From contig OW203729.1 of the NCBI GenBank assembly GCA_934045075.1, positions 4,599,816 to 4,663,815 on the forward strand: a stretch of DNA of 64,000 bases. The letters are read 5' to 3'. Source of the DNA: Yponomeuta sedellus (taxonomy: Eukaryota > Arthropoda > Insecta > Lepidoptera > Yponomeutidae). Positions 1-9,986 of this stretch are shown here, piece by piece. The notes beneath the pieces were generated by a model. That model searched no databases, had not been told where the DNA came from, and saw only the letters and a list, made by a program, of their open reading frames with translations. How positions within the stretch are numbered: the stretch's first letter is position 1; each line of letters begins with the position of its first letter. The translations under genes were made by a program, and so were the position numbers.

Positions 1-1730
1 CATACTATCACCAAGTAAGTATCCCGTATCCAACAAATTTGATGACCGCGTGAAAGACATAACGTAGCTCTTGCCTACATTAAAATTTAACTTATTTGTT
101 TCACTCCATTGTAAGATTGAAGAGATGTCATCCTGTAATAGACGTGCACTTTCCTCATCCACAATTGGTTGTACTAGCTTTAAATCGTCGGCATACAGTA
201 GGCAAGTGGCGCTTCTTAGTACATCAGGTAGATCATATAACATGATCGAGAACAGCAACGGGCCCAAGATAGAGCCTTGACTCACTCCTGACCTGGTTGA
301 GTAGGACTTTGATATGTAGCATCCATGCTGGACGTATTGCTCTCGATCTCTTAAGTAATCGGAAAAGAAATTTGCTAGTCTGGGCGTAAAACCTAATGAA
401 ACTAATTTGGCTAATAGTATGTCATTGTCCACTCTGTCGAAAGCCTTCTGGAAATCGAGGTATACTACGTCCACTTGTCTACCTTTGTCCATTTCTGCAG
501 AAATGAGGTCTGTCAGAGCCAATAAATTTGTGTTTACTGACCTACCAGGCCTGAATCCATGTTGGGCGATCGTAATAAATGGTTTAATTTGTGGCTCTAA
601 TTTCAACTTCAAAACTATTTCAAAGATTTTGGCACATGAGCTTAAAATTGCAATGGGTCTATGTTCCTCTACTATTGTTTTATTACTAGTTTTAGGGATT
701 GGCTTTACTCTAGTCAGTTTCCATAGGTCGGGATAGCAGCCGGCTTCAATAGACAAATTGAAAATATGTTCCAGAGGCCTGACGATAAATTCCGTGCATC
801 CCTTGAGAAAATACGCAGGCATACAGTCAGGGCCCATCGCACTACGGGGTTTCAAGAGACTTATCGCTTTTAGTATATCATCCGTTTTGATGGTAGTAAT
901 ATTGATATAGTTTGCTGTTGATAATGAGTCGGATATCGCAGCATTTATAGGTGATAATACAGGTGACTCTGGGAGAAAAACTGAACTGAACTGCTCAGCA
1001 AAAGCATTAGCTGTTAATGCGCCTGTCAGAAGTTCCCCTTTATGTTCTACAGTCGGCTCAAACCCACCTTTAGATCTAAGGGGTCCTACATGCTGCCAGA
1101 AATGGCGAGGATTTTTAAAAATATTTACCTCTACATCTCTGATATGCTCGTCGTAGGCTAATTTTTGCTTACATTTAATATCGGCTCGTAGCTTACTAAA
1201 TTGAGAGTAAATCTGACGGTCTTTAGATTTTTTCCAAGTCTTGTGTAAATATGATTTTAAACCTATAAGCTTTATCAAATCTTTTGGGTACCATACTGGA
1301 TAGCGACGACAGCTTACTTTACTTCTTTTTTTACGCGGAAAACATAAGTCGAAAATGGCGTAAATAATAGCATAAAATTTTTCGACCGCCATATTTACGT
1401 CCTTGTAGGAGTAAATATCATTCCACTGGACATTACTCATGTGATAGTAAAGAAGTTCAAAGTTGCCTTTGGCAAAATTCCATTCCTTACGGTCCTGGAT
1501 ATTACTTGGTTGTAGCGGGTGTGACGTGTGGGTCTGTCTAATGTCCCGCAGATTTATACCAATATCTAGCGGCGGGTGGTACTTATCAGGTGTTACAAGC
1601 CCGCCGTCCGAATGATCATCGGCTTTGCGCACACTAACTCGATTGTATTTCTGTGGAAACAAAACGACATCTAGCTTTCCTCCATGGTCATTCATTATCT
1701 CATATATCATCGTGTTTAGACAAGGTTTGA
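1..1730 (-). mobile_element. Non-LTR retrotransposon (Jockey/CR1-like LINE) reverse transcriptase, 5'-truncated, runs off left edge
   Basis: Read on the minus strand, this is one open frame from about 1730 down to base 1. It begins with what looks like the end of an endonuclease domain, followed by a full set of reverse transcriptase blocks. The blocks seen are LDFQKAFDRVDND (about 425-465), GVSQGSILGPLLF (about 245-285) and the catalytic LLYADDLK box (about 178-205). An in-frame stop near 1738 closes the frame upstream, so most of the endonuclease and any ORF1 are missing, as expected from 5' truncation. The C-terminus lies outside the window. Clade assignment is inferred from motif style and is not certain between Jockey and CR1. 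No frameshift was seen in the parts I translated. Confidence 0.88.
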
Positions 1731-2041
1731 GAATCTAATTTAAACTATAGGTAGATAGGTATAAATGTTGTTACGCCAAGGTTTGCACCACAGAACAAGT
1801 TTCCACTTTGATCTATCCTTCTTTCACTTCCGGATAATCTAACTCAAGGTTTGCAAAGAATCCATGAAGTGTAGCACCTATATTTTGTTGCATGCAGCTT
1901 TGTTCTGAAGGCGCGACTCTTGCTCGTGTGTTTCGTGAAACATTACAGAACACTCAGGAACAATCAGGAGACGCGACTTCAGACCAAAGCTGCTTGCAAG
2001 GAAATATAGGTATCTACCTATAGTTTGAATTAGACTCTCTA
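1729..2041. repeat. Long imperfect fold-back (inverted repeat) element
   Basis: Two nested pairs of arms are visible. The outer arms are about 1729-1762 and 2005-2041, matching at roughly 30 of 34 positions around the core CTATAGGTAGATA. The inner arms are about 1878-1922 and 1965-2009, around the core GCAGCTTTG. The left side has an extra block of roughly 115 bp (1763-1877) between its outer and inner arms. The motif CAAGGTTTG occurs three times on the left side. The element abuts the 5' truncation point of the neighbouring LINE. It may be a MITE-like fold-back element; no family is recognised. Confidence 0.7.
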
Positions 2042-2951
2042 ACCTAGCACCATGTCGACTGCACATGTGGGTCAAACTTAACGTCTTTGTTGCAAAGTTA
2101 CTAAGTTGCAAGACACACCTTTGGTGTAACAATTTTTTTTTAATTCTACTTAAGTGAAAGAAATGGTAATAATGGTTAATATTTCCAAAACTTAGGACCT
2201 AGGACTAGTGTTAATCGTAGTTTTATTCGTACCCTAGGACGATCAAATAATATGATAGACATTATTGCTCATCTAGACTTCTCGAACTTCAACGATTTTT
2301 TTATTTGTTAAGCATAATTTATTCCACGGAAATTAAAACCTGTAACTCGGTATGAAATTAGTAAATCTCAGCTAGCAGTCGGCATCACATCAACCTTTGC
2401 ATGCCCTCTATTTGCTTTCATTTCGAGCTACTTTGCTATGAAAATGCAACGGTCGACTTTACTGTACTTGCCTATGAATAAATCTGCCAATTTCTACCCG
2501 GGGGTTGTTTATTGCTGGGTACATTTCCCCCAAATGAGATTTCTCTCAGTTCCTTGCCATCCGCATCCACGAACATTTCGGCGACCCAACGGAGCGCCCG
2601 TCCGACCATTGTGCCGCTTGTCTGCCACTGACCGTGTCGTCCTATTCTCGGCCCTATGCTCGTGATTCCCCGTCTTCTCGCCTCGTCAGGCGTCCCGCCA
2701 AAATTTCGATATTTCCGTCAAAATATCACCCTTAAAATATGTGCACTAAAGTATTACAAGTAGCTTACTAAGTATTACAGGTACCTATGTATGCGTTTTC
2801 ATTACGTTATTCGTAGTCAACCTTTAAGCGTCATCCGTCAGCGAATGCATGTGTACGATCGCTCACAGCTAACTTTTGTTTTCATCACATAAAGCCTAGT
2901 TACAGCTTCAGCAAAACCTTCATCATGGTACATTGCGTGTCTCTTTCGCAG
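2042..2951. other. Non-coding or unassigned stretch
   Basis: This is AT-rich sequence with no convincing exon. A GC-richer patch at about 2540-2700 reads open on the minus strand for some 75 codons but matches nothing I recognise and has no clear splice sites. The small plus-strand frame at 2438-2665 shows no family features. I see no tRNA and no recognised repeat here. Confidence 0.4.
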
Positions 2952-3125
2952 GGCAACTTGCGTCAAATAATCGTTCACGACAGTCACGTTAAGTGTCCGA
3001 ACTATACTTCGACAAACGACGTGGTGTACAAATACTTGCCGAGGCCTCTCTGCGGACCGCACCTTCGAACATTCAATCGGGCGCGCAAGGAGTGGGTCCC
3101 TCAACCGGACTACTTGGACTGCTAT
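2952..3125 (+). CDS. Possible internal exon, cysteine-containing extracellular-type sequence (unidentified)
   Basis: A pyrimidine stretch ending TTTCGCAG precedes a 174-base block that is open in phase 0 and ends at TGCTAT followed by GTAACT. The peptide carries three cysteines, an N-glycosylation sequon (NYT) and aromatic residues, ending in PDYLDCY. The cysteine and tryptophan spacing loosely recalls the hormone-receptor domain of class B and adhesion GPCRs, but this is only a resemblance. The next candidate exon at 4422 starts in the compatible phase and also begins Gly-Asn-Leu. No signal peptide or start codon could be placed. It could be part of a secreted or receptor gene, or a decayed remnant. 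Confidence 0.35.
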
Positions 3126-4421
3126 GTAACTTTACTGTTGGAATTTAGTCCCTACCTCAGTACAATAACTAAAACAAAGTTTAAACGCCTGTTTAAAAGA
3201 TTATAGCAACCATTTACATGCACCAAGCGTCCAGTTTAATAAGACACCTCTATGGAAGCACATACACACTGCCTACTCCCGCAGAACTAATAATCATTTC
3301 ATCAAGTGTCATCGGGCGTTCGTTCCCAGTAGTTCAACTGTTCAGTTCTACTATCGGACTAGTGGGAATTTTTTTCTCAGTATTTCTACTTTTTCACGAA
3401 ACTAAAATAGTAGAACATGGTAGAACTAGTAAGACATCCTGTAGAAAATCAGGGTTCCCAGTAGTTCAACTGCAGTTCTACTGTCGGCCTAGTGGAAATC
3501 CTTTTTTCTCATTAGTTCAAATCTCATCCGAAATTAAAATAGTAGAACTACTGAGACATAATCTAAAAAATCAAGGTTCCAGCAGTTCAACTGACTTTTC
3601 TGCCAATTATAGGGGTTTTTTCTCCGAACTCCTTTTATTAGGAAATTTAATAGTTGAGGGTTCCGTGTCACCCTAATTTAATTTTAAACGGTTTGATGGT
3701 TACCTATTTATAATAATAAAACAAACAGGTACTATGGTGGAGGATCGGCCGGTTTTCTAAAAATGTATTGGTATTACCATTGAATTTGAAGTAAGCAAAT
3801 TCAATGGTATTACATAATCTTATTTGAAATCTTAGTTCCCTGTAGTTCTGCTTTGTTCTAGTTAAATTATTTTTCATACGAAGAAGATCACACAACATAT
3901 TAGTATAATAATAAACAGATCGCAATAAGGAATCTTAGACTTGGCACGACTTTGTCTAGATTTCATTACTTTAGATAAGCGAGCACCTCCATCGAGACTT
4001 GGCTAGTTTTTACAGAATGTTTTGGTGGGTAATAGTTGTTCAATAGTCATATCACTACCGCAGCAGTGGTTGTTTCATTGACACGCTTGGTAGTCTGGTA
4101 ACCAATAGAGATTGTAAATTTAAAAAATCCGTGCAACTCATAACTCGGCGCCTCGCGGGATCTGATCTCCTTCATGAGAGATGCCTATTTAATTTGCGCA
4201 GGTTATTCCACTTAAACTACACTATATTGCTATGTCTTAGTAGGCTACCAAAGAAAAAGAAAATAGCAGCTATTGTGCTCATATAATTGTCATGAAAAAT
4301 GTGTTTGTCCTGGAGTACCTACGTAGACTAAGATTCTGAGTGGCAAGCATAGGCTGGTATTTCGGGTACTTTTTACCTACGTACCATACCTACGAAGTTT
4401 CACACGTTTTTTTGCGCACAG
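3126..4421. other. Putative intron between the two unassigned exons
   Basis: It contains the tandem repeat at 3325-3676 and a perfect 13-bp hairpin (arms 3776-3788 and 3796-3808, 7-nt loop). The rest is AT-rich with no recognised coding or RNA gene. Confidence 0.35.
3325..3676. repeat. Degenerate tandem repeat, about 2.5-3 units of roughly 130 bp
   Basis: Units start near 3328, 3457 and 3586, each with a variant of TTCCCAGTAGTTCAACTG. Units 1 and 2 then share a CAGTTCTACT block, a (CGG)CCTAGTGG block, a TTTTTTCTC tract and an AAATTAAAATAGTAGAAC block. The third unit is the most diverged. The open plus-strand frame across it (3218-3676) reflects the repeat and not a recognisable protein. Confidence 0.6.
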
Positions 4422-4576
4422 GGGAACCTATCCGAATGGGGCCTGCGTAAGTACTTGGAGTACGAATGGAAATGCACTAACGTATCGGACTATGTGAGCA
4501 CGTTGTACGAGGACACGTTTGTGCCACCCAAAAATGAAGACTACGTTCACCCGTGTTTACGAAAGGGACTGAATTC
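4422..4576 (+). CDS. Possible internal exon 2 of the same unidentified gene
   Basis: The acceptor TTTTTTTGCGCACAG is followed by 155 bases open in phase 0. They end with CTGAATTC before a consensus donor GTAAGT. The translated peptide has two cysteines, NLS and NVS glycosylation sequons and many aromatic residues (WGLRKYLEYEW). These features suggest an extracellular domain. Phase agrees with the candidate exon at 2952-3125. No downstream exon was found before TMEM201 on the opposite strand. A large gene with nested genes, or a pseudogene remnant, would both fit. Confidence 0.4.
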
Positions 4577-5211
4577 GTAAGTTAACGTTAAAAATATCGT
4601 CGTCAAACTATGTAACACCTTGTACTTTCTAACTTACGCATACTAAGCCATCATCGCGGAAGTGGAAACATAATAGTTTTTTGTAAAAGCAATTAAACAT
4701 CAATGGATTGGGAGCTGGGACCGAGAAATAGTTTTATATATCAGGAAGTTATTTTTATTTCAGTTCCTTCACAAAAGCTTTCCAATTCAAGATGACAAAA
4801 GAAATAAAAAGAACAAAAAAATGATAAACATCAAGAATCATTTTCTTCATCATTACTATCAGCTGTATAAAAATTAAGCGAGTCTTTTTATATCACATTT
4901 TGTTTAAGACAACAGACAATGACGTCCATTAGAAAAATTTCAACAATACTAAATAATTCTTCATGTTTTCACACATAGCCACTCTGGCACTCAAGAGATC
5001 AGCATACCGTACAAAACTAATGCTACCTAAATGCTAACATATTTTACAACCACTTAAGAACTAAAGATGCAGTAACTTAACAAGTTCACTTAGATTAATG
5101 GCAGTTTCACAACACAAATGAAAAAGGCAGTGAAAATACATAAGGACTGATTAAAAAAATCGTATGAAAAAAACATAATTAAAATTTTCACTAAACAAAC
5201 CTCCAGCAAGG
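4577..5211. other. AT-rich 3' flank / probable 3' UTR of TMEM201
   Basis: There is no coding exon. Read on the minus strand this lies downstream of the TMEM201 stop codon, and an AATAAA occurs at 4759-4754 on that strand, about 450 nt after the stop. It could serve as the poly(A) signal. Confidence 0.4.
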
Positions 5212-7891
5212 TTAGCGGGAAGAGAATGAGCTCATTTGAGGTAGTTTTATGATACCAGACCCACCAGGGGTTTTGAACATACTATTTTGGAAGGATTGTT
5301 GCTGATGTGAACCATACATAGTGGAGTCATGTTGCTGAGCGAAGCGCGGCTGTGGTATATAGACATGACCATTATACTGCATTTGAGGATAAATTGGAGA
5401 AGAGATCCTGCTAAAGTTCTGTGGGACTTGATAATTATAACTGGACATATTGCAGTTTTGAAAGCGGTCCAACAGTATATTAGCCCGATCTGGCTCACCA
5501 CAATCTGACTCTTCACGAGAAGGTGGCTGTGAAAATAGATTTCTCTGATTCATACTGGATGCTTGAGATTCAAATCCTGAACTCTGGCTTGAGGAACGAC
5601 TGCCATTAACATTGAAGACTTGCCGTTCACTCTCAGAACCCCAGTATCCACCAGCTACCCAAGATGTACTATGACCTAGCTTACTTGGAGAAATTAATGG
5701 CCTAGTACGATTTGTCGATGTCATGGTGGGAGCTACAAAACTTGGTGTTGCAGTAAACTTTCTGAGAGAGAAAATAGAGTTGGATTTTCGTTTGCTTTTC
5801 TTTGGACTCCCTATGCATAAAGAACTTATACTTTCATCAAGTTCAGAGTCAGAATCTTCTCTGATAAGTTTCTGATACTTATCAAAAGAGGGTTTGACAA
5901 ATACATTATCAGAAATTGAACTGGGGCTTTTTGTCATCACAGAGTTAACACAAAATGTGGAATTAAGCTTTGGGTTCAACCACATCCCATCGTGTGTGCG
6001 AGGTGTGAATGCTCTCCCACTATTTATGGTACTGTTCAAGAAGCTCAAATTTTCGTTTGAAGAATCAGTAAAATTGTGCAAACCAAATTTATGCAATGAT
6101 ACATCATCGTCGGTGTCCAGAGTAGAAGTGTCTTCATCATCTCTCATAGGATTCACTGATCTGGCTAGGTTCTTCAGTTTCTTTGGTGGTGTTTGTATTT
6201 TTGCAATTGTCTTTGCCTTGGGCCCAAGACTGTTGTAAATCATCAAAACTGTTGAGATGCATGCAACCTGTTAATATAGAAAACAATCATTAGTATTTGG
6301 CATATTAAAACAAATTATAAGCAATATTCTATTGTTATTGAATTTACATACCTTGATTAGACTTAGAAGAACTGGGGTAATATGTAGTGAATGCCCAAAG
6401 AGACAAGTAATCACGAATACTGTAAGAAGTAAGTCAGTAGCATATGCTCGTTTCAATTTAATTGTAAATATATGTCCTAGAATCTGTAATAAACAAGCAA
6501 AGCCACCTAGTGCTTCCTGTGTCACATCTAATATTTGGTCATAATTTATAGGAAAATCTGTGGCCATTTTAGGCTTCAAGTTCATTGCTAAATTCATAAA
6601 TTGAGTAGCATCGTCAATGTAACTTTCTAAAAATGGAAATGTCATAAGTGCCTTCATTTTAACAATTGAGTATACTCTTTCTAGAAGACTTTTGACTATT
6701 TCTTTCATGTCAGTAATGGTCCGAGGTAATTTGTCATCAGTCATAATTATTTTGAAGCATTCAATAATAACCAGTATATACAGAAAAGCTACTGTAACCA
6801 GGGAAATCCTGTTCAATACATTTTTGAACATTTCATTCTGGAGTTCTTTTCTACTGTCACATTTTTTGTCTGGTGTTCTAGAGTCCAGAAGTTTAGATCC
6901 CAGTAGCATTTCCTTCTCTTTATGCAGTTTAGTTTGTAACACTTTCCTGCAAGGACTGCACAGCTTGTATGCCTTTTCTAGCTGTACCCTGAAATAACGA
7001 TAGATAGATTGTTAATTAGGAATGATTAGACTAATGAGGTTAGAGCTGACAAAATCAAACCAATAATCTAAGTGTTGTCTGTTGTTCTTAAGTTTGTTTT
7101 AAAACTGCACCATTCGCTGTTTAATAGTATATTCCAAAGTAGAGAGTAGTATGTACAGACACACTAACAGTTGGTTGATAAGAACTGGATGATAGGTCTT
7201 CCATCCACTTTTTATAATTAAAAATTATTTTTTAAAAGGCTTGCACTCACTTATAGGACTCAATTTCCTCATTAAACCTCTTCTCATTTATTGGGACAAA
7301 GTTGGCCAGCTGGGCCACTTTAAGTTGTTGGTTTATGTTGCACATTTTGCAAAGTCCATTTCTCAGAGGACTTCTTGCTGGGGTCCCATGCAAGATTTTT
7401 GGGCTTTTGGCCGTCGACTCAGTCGCCGTAAAGATGGGCTTATTGTAGTCTCCGTCCTGGAATAATAATAATAATAATAGGGATAATATCTTAGCAAAGC
7501 GAGTAAACACAATGGCATATGGGTTCAATAGTAGTATAACATTACGCGACTTCTTCGGGCCCGAATATAGTATTGTAGTGCTATCGGAAAGTCAAACCAA
7601 CCTTAGTAAATCCGTTGTACTGTTCACACTTACTACAGGTCCAGCTGTTGCGCTCAGGAAATTTTACCCATAAGTTGTGATTACAAAACCAGCAATTTGC
7701 TCGCCATGGCAAGGCAGACCTGAAAATAGTGAATATGTTATGGAAAACTGAAGATTTCTGGGCGGGCGGGAAAACGGTAACCTCATTCTAGTCGCTCACC
7801 GTAACTTGCGAATTAAATTGATCAATAATATAGCACATAGCACTGCGAGGATTGATATCAATACAATGTTTAATTGATAAACGAATTTCAT
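5212..7891 (-). CDS. TMEM201: Transmembrane protein 201 / Samp1 / Ima1 homologue (inner nuclear membrane)
   Basis: I place five exons on the minus strand: 7891-7800, 7719-7602, 7456-7251, 6988-6352 and 6267-5212. All introns are GT-AG and all phases agree, giving 702 codons plus TAA. Exon 1 encodes an N-terminal hydrophobic segment (about residues 4-27). The Ima1 N-terminal domain follows, with four CxxC pairs at C40/C43 (ANCWFCNHNLW), C59/C62, C106/C109 (NGLCKMCN) and C149/C152, presumably zinc-binding. Further hydrophobic segments lie near residues 200-221, 298-316, 322-340 and 340-362. They are followed by a long serine-rich tail of about 340 residues. The family is known from the inner nuclear membrane, where it links to lamina, LINC complexes and centrosomes. 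Human TMEM201 is of similar length (about 666 residues). The start ATG is chosen because it directly precedes the first membrane segment. Identity is firm; exon edges are read by eye. Confidence 0.93.
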
Positions 7892-9986
7892 TGTTATAAT
7901 AACATTAAATCTACGGATTCAGTCACAAAACATGAACTTTTTTTACATTTTAGCTAACCTAAAAATAAATAACCACACCACCACCACCAACAAGCAGTGT
8001 TGTCAGACCTTCTGACCCTAATTAACTAAAATCACCATATTCACCATTAAAAAAAAAGAGTTTTGGATTTTCCCGCTACGTACGTACCTATCAAAATCAA
8101 ATGAAAACCTGCAAATAATGCATTACTCTCTGCAAATAAATTTTATAAAAAAATATATTATTTGAGTCAACGTACTCAAGCAAAGGAAATTGGTTCGCTT
8201 AGCGGTATCCGAGGCATAGAGGACCACTATTTTAAAATCATTAATTTATTATTCATTTTTAAATTACCGATGGGGAATAACAGGTCATATTAAATTAACT
8301 GTATTGACATTAAAAACATGTTTTGTTATTTCTTAAGTAGTTACCTACCTTGTTTTTTGATGAAAATATTTTAAACTGAAATCAATAATGTTGAAAACAA
8401 TTTTTCTTCATGAAGAAAAATAAAAAAAGTATTAAAAGTGTCAATACGTAGTTTTACTATCGCAAAATCCTCAGACGGCATTTATCAAATCCATACATTT
8501 TTCTATTATTATAATCAATAAAATTCGAAGTCCTGACTGACTGACTCACTCATCAACGTTCAGCCCAAGCCGTTGGACCTAGGAAGCTGAAATTTTGCAC
8601 AGAGGGCCTATATACAATGTAGGCAAGGAATAAGACCAGTTTTTTAAAAAAATCAAACCCTAAGGGGGCGAAAAGGGTTGCCTAAATTTGTATGGGGGGG
8701 TATAAAGAATGTTGTCTGATTTTTATGAAACTTAAAATAAATACTCTTCAACACAATTGATTGAACCCCTAAGGGAGTGAACGGGGTTGCAAAAAAAGTC
8801 CACGCGGACGAAGTCGCGGGCAAAAGCTAGTAATCAATAAAAATGTCAGCATGCCAGAATGTAGAAACAACAGAATACAATTACTGTGTAAGTATTGCAA
8901 TTATAAATATACGTACAAAACTGCCCGGTGTTAGTAGCATGTAAAAACGTGGAAAAAATTCATTGAATACCACAAGGCTAAACGAGCTTTTATTTTAGCA
9001 CATACTACCTTTATGCATAACACAGAAGCAGCGGCGTTTTTCAATTAAAGGACCCATTTGCACAATGTTCAAACAACAAAATACGATTTAAAGCTTTTTT
9101 TTTTAAGTAGGGATTAGTCTCCCGGTTAAACGGTTTATTTTAGTTTAATTTTATTTAATTTGGAGATAAAACAGAAACATGCCACTTATTTCAAACTTTG
9201 ATGATTAAATTATGTACTTACTAGGCATGCATCCAAAACTATATTTTAAATAAGTTAAAAGTGAGGGCGGGTACACTAATTGCTTACAATAGTAAAAAAG
9301 ACAAAGGATTGTTTGATTGTAGAAAAGTAAAAACATTCAATTCTGTAGCACATTACAGTGAACTCAAAAGAAAACAATCACTGCTAAGCAGGCTTTGGTG
9401 AAAGTGTTGGTTCTGTGAAGCAGGTAAAATCCCTTTCTTCTATGAAACCCTCACGGATGTATTTACATCCGTGGAAACCCTACACTACGCGTGGCCCGAT
9501 ACCACTTGTCTGATTTTTTAGGTTACAAATAGTGACAACTCTATAGTTTTGGCGAAATACAATCAAGCCCTAATCTACAGTTGCTTCCTCAAATATTTAT
9601 TTAGGTGTAATTAAAATTAGTTGAATTTTCGACTACTTTTATTTTATACAAATCGTAGTACCCTTTTACTCTAAGCCTAAACCGTACCTTTTCAAGAAAA
9701 CTGCCGGGTGAACACAGGCTTGCAACACTGCACATAAAGTAAAAAAAAAACTACAGCAGTCTTTCCACAGAACAATTAAACCAGTCTTTCCACAGAGTGT
9801 TTTCCTTTTATAGTCTGTGGAGAATTTGCGTAAATGTCAAAACCACGCTGTCTATCCGATTGTACCACAAGCCTGTCTAATTTGTGACCACAAGCAAGAT
9901 TGTATGTACATCGGCGAAGTTCTTTCCTCTTTCTTTACTTACCTTTTTTATCCAAACATTATCTGAATAAGCTAAAGGGATCAAAA
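7892..9986. other. Divergent intergenic region between TMEM201 and TTC27
   Basis: About 2.1 kb separates the two start codons, which point away from each other, so both promoters should lie here. One interspersed repeat (8530-8832) is recognised. The rest is AT-rich with poly-A/T runs, and I see no exon, tRNA or clear TATA box. A pair of short direct repeats, AGTCTTTCCACAGA, occurs near 9759 and 9783. Confidence 0.5.
8530..8832 (+). repeat. Interspersed repeat with CTGACTGACTGACTC head and GCGGGCAAAAGCTAG tail
   Basis: The block starts with tandem CTGA units. It contains paired phrases CCCTAAGGGGGCGAAAAGGG and CCCCTAAGGGAGTGAACGGGG. It ends with CCACGCGGACGAAGTCGCGG and GCAAAAGCTAG. This 3' sequence is a very common dispersed element in Lepidoptera (established familiarity, class not certain: LINE 3' end or non-autonomous element). 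Confidence 0.7.

Noticed and set aside
3218..3676. Plus-strand 152-codon frame as a gene
   Set aside because: It lies over a degenerate tandem repeat, has low-complexity phrases repeated in step with the DNA repeat and shows no protein family.
5894..6238. Plus-strand 114-codon frame
   Set aside because: It is the antisense shadow of TMEM201 exon 5.
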